DNA of 64,000 nucleotides, taken from Porphyra umbilicalis. Lineage: Eukaryota > Rhodophyta > Bangiophyceae > Bangiales > Bangiaceae. The position numbers were made by a program, and so were the translations under genes. The stretch spans positions 60,866 through 124,865 of the forward strand of contig KV918994.1 of NCBI GenBank assembly GCA_002049455.2, read 5' to 3'. The notes under the pieces are model-generated. The model worked only from the letters and a program-made list of their open reading frames with translations. It did no database searches and was not told the origin of the DNA. Positions 43,613-54,966 of this stretch are shown here, in pieces; the first letter of the stretch is position 1; every line of letters begins with the position of its first letter.

Positions 43613-44614
43613 TTAATCGGTGCTAAACACCTCCCTCGTGTACAAGACAATATGCTTCCCTCGCACAAGCAGTGTGCCCACAACAGCGTCGATGGCCAAC
43701 ACGTTCACGTAGCGCTTCAAGCCGCCCAAGCTCGTAAAACAGTCGGCATCACGACGCTGTTCGGCCAGCCCTGATATGCCGTCGCGGTCCGCCGATGAGC
43801 GCACGCACTCGATGTATGCATACGCCTTGGGGACGCCGTCGATAAAGACGAGTGCAAAATGATGCACTGCGCCATACACGCGGGCGGGGGCTTGTACCTC
43901 GCCGCGCCCCCGCCTTGCCGCCTGTCGCACGTGGGAGTTGACGCGCACGAGATGGTCGCGACGGCGGTCACCCGCCTCCTCCGACGAAGACACAGTCCCC
44001 GCGATCTGGCCATTTGGCAGTCGTGCGCGAAAATACTTCTTGGCAACTACATTGCTGGGAATTCTCGTCGCACCTTCCAGCGCAAGAACGGCCTTCATCC
44101 GCTGCAGCTCGTCGCCAATAAGAGCAGTCGAGGCCGTTCGAGGAGGAAGAAGATCCGACTTTGGCTCCTGCGAAAGTGAAAAGGTGCCGTCCGGATCTTG
44201 AGATTCACGACGAGCAGGCTTGCCTGTCGCATTCTCCCATGCGTCCGCGACGTGCGACTCTGCAAAGCTGGTGACCAGCTCAGCAGAGTACTTAGAGGAG
44301 ACGGCATTGGTCAGAGCCGCGTAGGGAAAGCGGCGCGACCGAATAAGCCGGGAGAGGGTGCCTAGAAGACGCTCCGCCGGAAACTGCCAGTATGACCATG
44401 CCGGTCCACATGAACGAAGGTTTGCGGTGACGTCCAGCAGAGCCACGACGGTTGGGCGGCACACTCGCAGCCGCCCCTCTTTACCAGCGTAAACGTGCTC
44501 GTAAAATGCTCGGCAAAAGCGCCGCAGGAGCTTGTCCACCTCGTGTAGCTCCGTTTCCGTCAAAACACCTGGCTTGAAAATCAAACGACCGGCATCGCAA
44601 AGCAGCATGAACAT
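43613..44614 (-). pseudogene. Outer CACTA transposase, 3' part (after the insertion)
   Basis: Begins immediately after the inner element with FMLLCDAGRLIFKPGVLTET, then LRRFCRAFYEHVYAGKEGRL, RVCRPTVVALLDVTANLRSC, GPAWSYWQFPAERLLGTLSR, the usual C-terminal block of Tnp2-type CACTA transposases. It ends with YVNVLAIDAVVGTLLVRGKH and a stop at 43613. Joining it to the part ending at 54967 across one AT gives an uninterrupted frame. The gene cannot be expressed whole while the inner element is present. Confidence 0.85.
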
Positions 44615-45291
44615 CGTCGGGAAAGTGTACCACCCTACTTGGGGGGTACTGGGGCGTACTGGGGCCCGATTTCCGTACTGTGGGGCCAAAACGGAGGCCC
44701 GGAGCCCAAAATGGAGCCCGGCCGCAGCCCGGCCTGTGCCAGGGCGGCCGAAACGTGGGCTACAAGTCTGCATGTCACGTACTCGAGACGGCTCGAGACG
44801 GCTCGAGACGGCGACCGGATTCCGCGTCTTGTAGCCCACCTCTGAAGCAGGCTACAAGTCGATCAAAACCCAGGCAAATCGAGGCCGCAAGGACCACTTG
44901 AACCGCGGAGCGGTCTCCCTCACGCGACTTGGAAGCAAGCTGCCAGCCACTGGTCAAGGATCAATCTCGGCGGGCATCGCTGGACCGCTGGACCTCTCCC
45001 CAACGCAGCACGTATCACCGCAGGCTCGGTGATGGACTGACTAGTCACACCTCCACTTGAAGCGCCTCTGTGCGTGCCGCATCGGCGGCCTCGATTGAGA
45101 AGCACGTCGATCCACACAGGTTCCTTGGGCTGCTTGCGCATGAGCCGCACGCACCGTGTCTTTCTCGCTGGTGAAAGGGGCTAGGTGAATGAGGTTATAC
45201 ATTCACACTACAGGTTATACAGTCGCACTACAAACGGGCCGGCCTGCACGTGGGGCCTCGCGGTGCAAAAACAGAAAGAAGACGACGACGT

Positions 45292-48200
45292 TCACTCGCT
45301 CTCGCATTCTCCCTCCTCCCAATCGCCCTCATCCCGTGCACGCTCTGACACGAACGCGTTGACAAAGAAGCGCGCCGCACGGAGCTCAGCCGTCGTCTTG
45401 GGCACCTTGTCGGGCATGACTGTCGCGCCGTGACGCTCGCAGAGGTCTTCCCAATCGTACTCTACCGACAACCAGCGCACGATGTCCTTGGCCTCGACGG
45501 CGTCGAGGCGTGCCGCGTCCGCGTCGGCCGGCACACTCCACTGCAATCGCTCACACCCGTACTTTGTGAGCACGCAACCCTCGGTTGTCGGTGCACTCTC
45601 AGCACGCCGTACGACGAGGCGCGCCCACGCGCTTGACCTCGCCTGAGTGACTAGCGCGGCTTGGCTAACCCGAAGCTCCCCTCCTGGCCCCCGGTAGCGC
45701 ACCCAGTCAAACCACGGTGCGCCGTGGAAGCTCTGAGCCGCTCGCACAGTGTGCGACATCCTCCCGCGTCGCGGGCGGGCGGGATCGCCGTAGTACAATG
45801 ACTTGGCACACCCCAGCGTCGTACTGTCACTTACCCCGAGCGCAGTACCCAGCCCAGGCAGGCCGTGGATGTGTGCCAGGTGTGCGATCGTGTACTGTTT
45901 CGTGTACCGCCGCCGCCGCGCCCCCCTCCGCCGCCGCCGACGCCGCCGCCGCTGGCGCGCGTCGCTACTCTGGCTGTCGTACTCGGGATCTGACGACACT
46001 TCGGATGATGTCGCGGACGGCGGCTCATCGGCGCCATCATCGAGAAGGATGCGGGAGACCTGCTCCACCAAGATCAGCTGCTCAATGAACTGGTCTCTCC
46101 TGTGGTTGGTCAAGTTGTACGCCTTTTTCACCGCCTTGTGTAGCGTTTCGTTGTACGCCGTGTTGCCATCGTAGAGGTTGCCCCGCAGCCGAAACTCATC
46201 GAGCAAGTGGGCAGCCATACGGTGAAGCTTGGTAGTGTGTGACGGGCCAAGTACTGGCTGGTAGTGGTCCACCACCCACTTGTGGGCCTTTGTCGTCTGC
46301 ACCTCCGCCTCTGCTAGCGTTATGCCGCCGCCAGTACACCGCGCCGAGAAGAGCTCGTTGGTCACATGGACCAGCTCGCAGATCGCCAGTGTGAGTGTAC
46401 TGTGATCCACGCCATCCCCGTCCGAGCCGGCCACACCAACCACCGCAAAAGGAAGAAAGGGCAGAGCACGCCGGTGCTCGCTACCGGTCATCGTTGCTTG
46501 CTTCTTTTCTTCTGGTACAAAGTACCTGCGGTACAGAGAAAACACGAGATACGAATCAGCGAATGAGGCTGTGGCTCCCGTTGTGTCAGAGCTTTGATAG
46601 CACCCACACAACACGAGCACCGCCCACACCACCCGAGCACCCCCCGCCCCGCCGCCCCACGGACCTTCCACATATCACGTACCCTGGATGGATATGCGGC
46701 ACCCGTAGCCTGCGTGATGCGTACTTGAAGCGCAAGTTCATTGCTCGCTCTGCGTTGGCCGCGGTGTCAAACCGCGTGCGGCCGCTCGCACCAGCAACTT
46801 GGCGCAGGTACAAGGGTACTTTGTTGGCCACTTTTCTGTTGATGCCCGAGTCCATCACCTGCGTGCTTGCGTTTGCGTGTGTGTGGAAGTGTGTAAGAAA
46901 AATCCAGGTAAGAAGCACAACGAAGATACGGAGCGGCGCCGTGAGATGAGCCGTTCTCAGCAGTATGTGCGGTGCCCAAACAGGATAAAAAACGTCGAGT
47001 GGAGCCAAGGGTGGCGATGCACACCATCATCATGATGGCCCATCATGGGCGAAGAGGGGACTCGCACGGGGGAGCCACCGTGAATTAGAGAGCAAGCGAA
47101 CGTACGTGCAGGCGGTCAAACCCAGGCAAGCGATAAAGCATCCGCGGTCCGTTTCCAAGTCCGGCCCAGGCGGCCAGGGCAGGTACCACACTGTTGAGGC
47201 TATGCTCCATCTCAACCTCTGCTCTCCGAGATGCAGCCCCCCAGAAGGTACCCATCGTCGCGTTACTGAGCTGCGACTTGACGGTAGCTTCGACGTCACG
47301 ACTCGGTGCAGCGGCACCCGCCGCAGTGCACGAGTTGTCTCGCTCCACCATACACGGCGTGCACGGAAAGAAGCACCCAGATCCTTTCAGGCACATGATC
47401 GCACGCTCCTCCGGCTGGTCACAAACATACAGGAGCACCCGCGGGGAGACGCGCACGCTGCCACCACCGGGCACTTGTAGCCACACCCCGCGGTGGCTTG
47501 CCACCATGCACGTGCGGAAGACGAGATGTAAAATCCGCTGCAGCAGCTCTGCGCGCACCTCGTGCCCTTTGCGCGTCTCGAGGAACTTGGACTCAACTTG
47601 GGGGATGTAGGCCAGCGTCACCCACCGCACCTCCTTGTTAATATTGTTGACGATCCGCATCCGTAGCGGGTAGGCCGACACTGCGCCGCTACTACTGAGA
47701 ACCGTCGAGTCCGAGTAAAGGTGCAGGCCAAGTACTCCGGTGCCTTGTCTCGTGGTACCCTGCACGTGGTAGAGCTGCTCCTTGTACATCTCCCCGTCCC
47801 ATGCGCCTCGTAGTACAGTATCAGGGACAGAGTCGTCAGTGGTGTCGGGTCCCCAGTACAAGTCCCCGTGCTGGGTGTTGGCGACCTCGCTCCGGATAGC
47901 GTCCAGCGCGTCGCGGAAGCAGACACTGTACACCTTGCCGTCAATCTTCATGGACGCCTTCTTCCACTTGAGCGGGGCGATGAGCGCCCGTTTGAAGCGG
48001 CGCACCGAGGCGATAAACCGGTCAACTGTCTTGAAGGTATCGGAGAACGGCTTGATGGTGGCGTTCGTACCCTGTTCGACGACCTTGGTGTACCTGTACA
48101 GCTTTCGCAACTGCTTTTGCGACAGACAAACGCCTCCCCCTCCACCAGTACATGCCCGTTCGAAGACGTGCCACAGCGCCTCATTCGTCCACGGCGCCCC

Positions 48201-48950
48201 ACCACCGGACCGACGGCCACGACCGCGACCGCCGCCCCTTCTGCCCTCCCCCTCCCCAAGTGGTGGAAAAGCATCTGTCACCTTCCTCACATCCCCAAAG
48301 CGTTCGTAGTGCTCAAAAACATCATCACAAAGCGCCCTGTCGGCCCTCTTGCCAGGGTCTCCACCACCCACGCCACCCATATCCCCCCCATCAACGTCCC
48401 CACCACACGTACCATCGTCTCCTGTGCCCCTACCAGCCGCATAACCGCGACCACGCCGCGCAGCACACGCGCCGGACCCCCAGTCCCCTGTAGAGCTGCT
48501 GTCGTCGTCGTGCGCCCCACTCGCTGCGCGCCGGATTCCACGCCCTCGGCGGCTTCGGTTGCATTGAGCACGGCGCACCTGCTTGGTGCGCTCGGATGGT
48601 GCTCGCCGTCGGGTACGACCTCGGCGAGGCGATGGCGGATGTGCCGTCAGTGTACGAGATAGCTCCAGGAAAATGGGCGCCTCTAGCTCGACCACGTGCA
48701 CACCCATCCCACCAAGGTTGGTCCCACCTGGGTCAGTCCCATCCAGGCCAGGGGTAGGAGCATGCACATCTCTCGCCACTGCAGCTGCCGTAGCTACGGG
48801 ACCGTCGTCAGACTCAACGCAGTAGGTCTGAAGGGACGGTGCCGAGTTGCTGGGGGCGTCACGGGCATGAACGACGGTCACGTGCCTCTGCTCACCCAGG
48901 GCCGTCTTGAGCAGACGGCCGCAGCCTGGTACCCGACACAAAAAACTCAT
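45292..48950 (-). CDS. Plavaka-like (CACTA superfamily) transposase, three exons, intact
   Basis: Exons 48950-47106, 46858-46683 and 46525-45292 join in phase to 1084 residues with no stop. Introns start GTACGT in both cases and end ACGCAG and CCGCAG. The start at 48950 places a C2H2 finger at the N terminus (C5, C10, H23, H28 in FLCRVPGCGRLLKTALGEQR). A low-complexity basic/Gly region follows. The conserved core, roughly residues 400-530, contains VLGLHLYSDSTVLS, LRMRIVNNINKEVRWVTLAY, VRVSPRVLLYVCDQPEERAI and CFFPCTPCMVERDN, as in Plavaka transposases. Exon 3 contains KLHRMAAHLLDEFRLRGNLY, YNETLHKAVKKAYNLTNHRR and an Arg-rich stretch. It should cut and join the element's ends in the nucleus. 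Divergent from the accessory gene, it lies within the 44615-54966 element. Confidence 0.85.
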
Positions 48951-49859
48951 GTCAGTCTCAGACACATGCGAGCAGTCGGTCTCGGAATGGAAAACCCAGA
49001 CAGAGGCGACTGGTCGGTGTCGGAAGGAACGAGCGTGTACCACGCACTGACCAGTACTGATTCAAGAGACACCGTCAAGGTCGCAGTACAATCATCTTCA
49101 ATCAGGCGCTTGTCAGTAAGTAGCCTCCTAAAAGTAGCCCCCCAGAACTTCATGGTGGGTGACAGGGCTGTCAGATCATATGTCTCCTGTCAAATCGCTC
49201 GCCAAGCCGACACTCTCTGCGTGCTCTGTGTGGCAGCTGTGGAGACCCCCGCGCGCGAGAGGAGATTTCATTTCTTCGGTGTGTCAGAGTACATATCTGG
49301 TCACATGTCCAAGTGTACCGCGTCGCGGTCAGTACAGACCATCGTTTTTGTGCTGAACAGCAGCGATTCGCCCAGCGAGGGTGGCCTCGCGAGCGCGTGA
49401 GGGGCATGCGCTTGGCTCATGCCTGACTTGGCCCGCGGCTTGGCCCGCGCACGACCAGCGGGGCCGTGTGGCCCGGTAGTGGCTCGGCCGGTCCTTGACC
49501 AGTCTGACGCCTGTCCTCTGCCCCTGGCACCCGCTGTCCCTCGCACCACTCCCGTGGGCTTCAAAAGTGAGGACCTTGCCCCGCTCTGGTACGTTACCAA
49601 CCGTGGTGCCCCAGTTGCTGCTCTCAGCACCAGTACCCTCCTCCACCACCGCTCCACCGCCCACCTGCGCCACCGGTCAACCCGTCCCTGATACCGCCTG
49701 CCCCGAAGTCGGCTCCCAAGCCGGCCAAGTCGACCGTCCCAACCTATCCCGCCCCCCCCCCCGCCCCCCCCGGACCTCCTGCCCGCACGCCCCTCCCTGG
49801 TGTTTTTACTGTGTCTTGGTGCCGTTTACGCGTCTTCTTCTGACCGCTGACAGAGCAGG
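48951..49859. promoter_or_regulatory. Shared upstream region of two divergent transposon genes
   Basis: 909 bases separate the start codons of the transposase (minus) and accessory gene (plus). GTACTG/CAGTAC motifs like those at the element ends occur here (for example 49049-49055 and 49330). A C run lies near 49755-49775. A bidirectional promoter with transposase-binding motifs is inferred. Confidence 0.4.
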
Positions 49860-52800
49860 ATGTCTGTCGGGCCATTCCTCGGCCGCCTCCTGGTCTCCGT
49901 TGGCCACGTACTGGCCCCAGAGGTGGCAGAAACCGCCCTGTCGGCTGCCGCTGATGGTCGGCGGCGTCGCGCGCCGCTGGCGCACGCGGCCACGTCGCCG
50001 TCTACGGACGACGACGTCGTTCTGGTCTCTACCGTGGCGGCCGCTGCCACCACCGCGCCTCCCCCCGCCCCCGCCACCCTTGCCGCCCGCGCCACCCTTG
50101 CCGCCCCCGCCCCCGAGCCCGAGACTTCGCCTGGGTTCACTCCTCGTCACGCCTGCCCCTCTACAGAGATGGCAGGCGGTGGTCATCCACGTTTTCGGCG
50201 TTTGCGCCCGATGAGTGACGTGGCGAGGACGGCGTCGGGCGTGGCGACAGAGGGCGGTGCGGGCGGTGCAGCCGCACCGGCACGCCCTGCGACACCGTCT
50301 ACACTGACGGACACCCCCAAGTCGGCGGCACCTGTGGCGGCGGTACCGGTGGCGGCGACGGTGGCCGAGACAACCAACACCGGCGGTGGCCCAGATGCCG
50401 TTGTCACTACCGGCGTGCCGCCGATAGGGAGACCGACTGTGCCTGGGGGTGGCTCTCGGTTGGCCGTCGTGGCGGACACGGCGGCGGACACCGGCGGTGC
50501 TGCGGCCGGCGACGTGGCCTGCAATGTCGGCATTGGCCGACCAGCGACGGCCGCGGCTTCGTCTGCACGGAACAAGAATCGAGTCATTTCAAGTGGTATC
50601 GAGAAATTGTACGTACCGCGCCTGCGCCTGTGCTTTGTACTGTAGTAGGCGGGTCCTGGGAGCCGTGGCCCGAGTCAGAGCTTTACTGTCCATGTGAGGT
50701 GTGCTCCAGTGTGTACTCTGTGGCGCGCTCTCATGTACTGACACGGAAAGCGTGCTTGCACCGCTCTTGCTCTTCTTTTCTTGTGCTGATGAGCTGGTAC
50801 TTGATTGCTTTACTGTGTGTTTCCTGTGTGTACCTACAGCCAGACCAGCCTCACCTTCCTTTGGCAAGGCCGCAAGTCGGTTCCAGGGGGTGCTGCCGCT
50901 GCTGCATCGGAGCTCGTTTCGGGGGCCGCTGCCTCTGCGTCGAATGGCAGAGGCAATCTGGTGAAGAAAGGAACCGGGGGGCAGCCACTACCTCTGCGGA
51001 TATCGAAGTCGGCACCAGCCATTGTTCCTCCTTCTCCTAAGCGTCTCAAGCGCACGCAGGCGCAGTTGATGGCGGCCGCGGCAGCTACCGCGTCTGGGGA
51101 GCTCGTGTGGCAGGTGGACGGGGTGGACGTCCCCGTCGCGCCGCCGGCTTGGGACCCCGCCACTTCCAACACTCTTCTGTGCTCCCAAATCGTGGCGCAC
51201 AACTCCTACGTGTCCGCCCTAGAGACGCGAAAAGTGAACGAGGCGATTGCGGCAGTGGCGGGGGCGGTGGCCGCGCTATCCGCCAACCACAAGGCTCAGT
51301 CTAAGGCGGCCGCTGTCGACGTCGGCGCCGGTGTCGGCGCCGGCGTCGGTGCCGCGGACGCAGACGTCAATGCCGACGCCGACGCCGGCGCCGATTCTGA
51401 CGTCGACGTCGACAAGGTCGACTTTCCCGCGAAGAAGCGCCTCCGAGTGGACGAGAACAAGGTGGCGACCACGGCCGCGGCCGCCTCCGACGCCGAAGAT
51501 GAGATTGTCGTCGTGCCCCGGCAGCCCGCAGCCAAGACGTGCGGTGTCCGCCGCCGCCATAGTGGTCGGCGAGTCGCGGCCGCCAAGGGTGAGGGCGGCG
51601 CTGAGTCCGAGTTCACCGAGTGCGGCATCCGCAAGCCGCGGATCCAGTCGTTGCGCAGCTACCTCATCACGAAGCTGCACACCCTCTTCTTAGCGCCGGA
51701 CTGTGCCGACGACGTCTTCCACTCCCTGAACGGTCACATCACGTTTTTCGAGTCGGTGGTCATGCGGGTGGGCAAGGTCGGCCAGGCGGATGCGCAGACG
51801 CTGCTCAAGGAGGAGTTTATGGTGCCAGCCAAGAGCGACGGCAGTAAGCCGTCGCCAAAGAAGCTGAAGCCGTGGCTCGGCAAGGCGCTCAACAACGTCC
51901 ACTACAACCTCAAGGAGGTTATCGTGCGGGCGTGGGCTGAAGCCACGGGCTACGACGGGACCAAGGCGGAGGCGGGCCGCTTCCTGAAAGGGAGGAGTTA
52001 CTTGATGGAGTCTGTGGGGAGGCGCGGCGTGCTGATGGCCTACTTGGCGGCCGTCAGCCACTGTGGGGGGGACGCCGACCAGTTCGCCTTTCCTGACGGA
52101 GAAGAGAGTGATGCAATCGTGACAGTCAGCCTTGCTACTCTCGCTTTCGTTCTCAGCAAGGTGCGGGTGACATGTGGTGTGGGGTGTCTTGTGTTGTGTG
52201 AGTGAATGGCAGTGAGAGATGCGCGTGGTCGGTGCTCTTGTGATGTCGCGGACTGGCACAGCTCATTTCAACTGGCTTGCATTGCGGACGTTCGGTGCTC
52301 GGGATGTATACTGACTTTACGAATGGTCGGCCGTGCTGTGCTTCACCGCTGGTCCTTGCTGTCTGCTGCTTCACCGCTGGTCCTTGCTGTCTGCCGCTTG
52401 CTACTTGCTGCCTTTGGACTGCTTTGTGTTGGTGCTGGCTGCTTGCCGCCGTTTGCACTTGTCGTGGTTGTGCTGCTCCTCGTTGCCCGTTGACTGCTTT
52501 GTACTGGTGCCTGCTGCTTGCCGCCGTTTGCACTTGTCGTGCTTGTGCTGCTGCTCGTTGCCATTTGACTACTTTGTGTTGGTGCCTTCTCCTTGCTGCC
52601 ATTTGCACTCGTCGTGTTTGTGCTGCTTTTGGTTGCCCCTTGACTGCTTTGTGTTGGTGCCTGCTGCTTTCTGCCGTTTGCACTTGTCGTGTTTGTGCTG
52701 CTGTTGGTTGCCCCTTGACTGCTTTGTGTTGGTGCCTTCTGCTTTCTGCCGTTTGCACTTGTCGTGTTTGTGCTGCTGCTCGTTTCCCGTTGACTGCGTT

Positions 52801-53794
52801 GTACTGGTGCCTGCTGCTTGCCGCCCGTTTGCACTTGTCGTGTTTGTGCTGCTGTTCGCTGCTTGCTACTTGCTTCCTGCTATTGGACTGTTTCTTGCCT
52901 ACTGTCTTTGCTACTGTCTTTGCTTTCTGTGCTGGCCTGTTCGTTTTCTCTTTTTGTTCTCGTACTTGGACAAGCAGATTCGCATCATGCTGGAGGCGGC
53001 GTACACGTCGACCGCGGCTGGGCCGATTGTACCCAAGAGCCGCAAGATGGCCAAGCACAAGGAGCGCGTGAGAGCGAAGCGCCCCCGTGACGATGCTGGC
53101 GACTTGGCCGAAGATGTGGACGGCAAGCACATGCACACGTTCTTGCATGGTGGCGTCATCAAGTCGGCCAGGGTGGTGTGGGCGAAGGAGCTGGCGTACT
53201 TGGACGTGAATGTGGACGAGTGCGGTGACTTCTGGGCCAAGGTCTTCAAGACAAACAAAGACAGTGCGGACAGAGCGACCATCGCTGAGCACCCCGGGGT
53301 ACCGAGCGCCAAGTTCTCTATCGACGTCAGCGTTGACGACCACACGGTCGTCGACTCCGCCGTCACTACCGAGGAGCTCGACTCGTTGCGCGTCTTTGCA
53401 CAAGAGTGGGTGGCGGACCAGATCGCATCCAACGTCGTCATGGACGTGGACGACAGCGAAGACGGTGACGGGGCTCGTGGAGGGGGAGGGGCGGATGGTG
53501 GGGACGGCGGGGCGGGTGGCGGTGGGGGCGGCGGCGGTGATGGTGGGGGGGGGGTTCCGGTGGTGGCAACGGCGGCGGCGGCGGTGATGGTGGGGGGGGG
53601 ATTCCGGTGGTGGCAACGGCGGCGGCGGCGGTGATGGTGGGGGGGGGGATTCCGGTGGTGGCAACGGCGGCGGCGGCGGTGATGGTGGGGGGGGGGATTC
53701 CGGTGGTGGCAACGGCGGCGGCGGCGGTGATGGTGGGGGGGGGGATTCCGGTGGTGGCAACGGCGGCGGCGGTGGTGATGGTGGCGAGGGGGAT

Positions 53795-53827
<33 letters not shown>

Positions 53828-54226
53828 CATGGTGGCGAGGGGGACACCGGTGGCGGCGGCGGCGGCGGTGATTGTGGTGGGGGGGACACCTGTGGTGGCA
53901 ACGGCGGCTATGGGGGCTATGAGGGAGGGCGGCTCGTTGGCGTGGTTGGCCCGCACGGTGCCTCGGGGTGGCCGAGCGGCGGCGGCGGCGCTTCGGATGC
54001 GCCTTTCGTGCCGCGGCGTCTTGGTGCCGGTACCGGGCGCATCCCCAGTCCCATGCCTCGCCACCCGTTTTCCTCCGGGGAGGAGGAGGATGACATTGAG
54101 ATCCGGCGTCCAAAGAAAGCGCTTTGGACGCGCCGTCGGTCGCAGGGGAGCCGCCCGACGGGTGACGGCAGTATGGAGTCGGACTCACCCTTTTCCCTGG
54201 GAGACGCCGACAGCGCGTCTTCTTAG
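49860..54226 (+). CDS. Large accessory protein of the inner transposon, unknown function
   Basis: Exons 49860-50608, 50840-52160 and 52978-54226. Donors are GTACGT and GTGCGG, acceptors CTACAG and AAGCAG, and the joins keep phase. Exon 1 is Ala/Thr/Pro-rich. Exon 2 has basic nuclear-signal-like clusters (PSPKRLKRTQ, PAKKRLRVDE) and an unusually normal, probably folded part (YLITKLHTLFLAPDCADDVF, HSLNGHITFFESVVMRVGKV, KPWLGKALNNVHYNLKEVIV, RAWAEATGYDG). Exon 3 continues with DGKHMHTFLHGGVIKSARVV and WAKELAYLDVN, then a Gly-rich repeat of 16 residues, and ends acidic then basic (EEEDDIEIRRPKKALWTRRR). Two single-base losses in the Gly repeat shift the frame as written. They may be base-calling errors, since the same frame resumes to a sensible end. 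No known family is recognised. A DNA-binding or regulatory partner of the transposase is inferred from its position. Confidence 0.6.
52425..52860. repeat. 75-bp minisatellite within intron 2 of the accessory gene
   Basis: About six units, each containing TTGACTGCTTTGTGTTGGTG, CCGTTTGCACTTGTCGTG and TTTGTGCTGCTG. Because 75 is divisible by three, long frames run through it on both strands, but the splice sites place it in an intron (52161-52977). Confidence 0.8.
53553..53792 (+). repeat. 48-bp coding minisatellite (16-residue Gly-rich repeat)
   Basis: Five units, with full 48-bp spacing at 53601, 53649, 53697 and 53745. The G-rich frame reads SGGGNGGGGGDGGGGD. The first unit lacks an A before TTCC and the next has 9 rather than 10 G. 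Together these shift the frame by two bases. Confidence 0.85.
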
Positions 54227-54966
54227 TCTGGTTTGAGTTCTCTGTATGTGTGTTTGTCCTGGCTATCGTCTTGCTTTGCCTGCATTGTCTTCTTTTGTTT
54301 GTTTGTTTGTTTCTCGTGGGGGTTGTGTCTGGGTGGGGCATCGGGAAGAAGCGGGCGCAGGCGTTGGTGCGGGGCACCGGGAGGGAGCTCGCGGGGATGG
54401 CTGGGGGCGGGGGGTGGGGGGGGGGGGGGGGGGGGGCGTGAGAGCCCCAGGAGCGACCTGGAGCCTATCCCAGAAGGCGCCTGAAGGCCCTGTAAAATGG
54501 ATATCAAGCAGCAACGTATAGCATTGGGAGGAGGTAACGTGGCCTGTCCACTGTGCCGCATAAGAGCGCTTCTGAGCACGTCACGTATCTCCTTGGGGTC
54601 GGTGTACGTCGCGAGACGCAGGTGCGTCGCGCAGGTGCTACAGGGTTGAGTACGTTGCAGTGGAATGGTCGGCTACGCTTCAAGTCCTGTGCATTTGCAT
54701 TCCGTCAGGACAGGGCCCCCACAGAGCCCTTGAGGGGGGGTGTATGATAACCACCCCCCCTCCCAGAGGCATCACTGGCCAGTGTCACAGTACATGCACG
54801 TCTTAAAACGCGAATAATCGCTGATGTACTAGTTTGGAAGAACACTGTGGGGAAACGAGGCAAGTAACCCCGCGAATATGTGTACTGGGCACATTTCACC
54901 TCAATCTGAAATGCGACACGCTGTACTGGTCAGTACGCCCAAGTACAGTGGTACACTTTCCCGACG
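54227..54966. other. Right subterminal region of the inner transposon
   Basis: No gene. Contains a G run (54414-54437) and repeated GTACTG/CAGTAC and GTAC motifs toward the right TIR. Confidence 0.5.

Larger units (their letters stand above)
44615..54966. mobile_element. Inner 10,352-bp Plavaka-like transposon with TIRs and 2-bp duplication
   Basis: Both ends read inward as CGTCGGGAAAGTGTACCAC followed, after two mismatched bases, by TACTTGGG and GTACTG. Dinucleotide AT flanks both ends (44613-44614 and 54967-54968). Subterminal GTACTG/CAGTAC motifs recur at both ends (for example 44637-44680 and 54879-54935) and between the two genes. The cargo is an intact Plavaka-like transposase (minus) and a large accessory gene (plus), divergently arranged. 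It interrupts the outer CACTA transposase, and excision restores that frame. The short duplication fits CACTA-like (CMC/EnSpm) elements. Confidence 0.9.
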
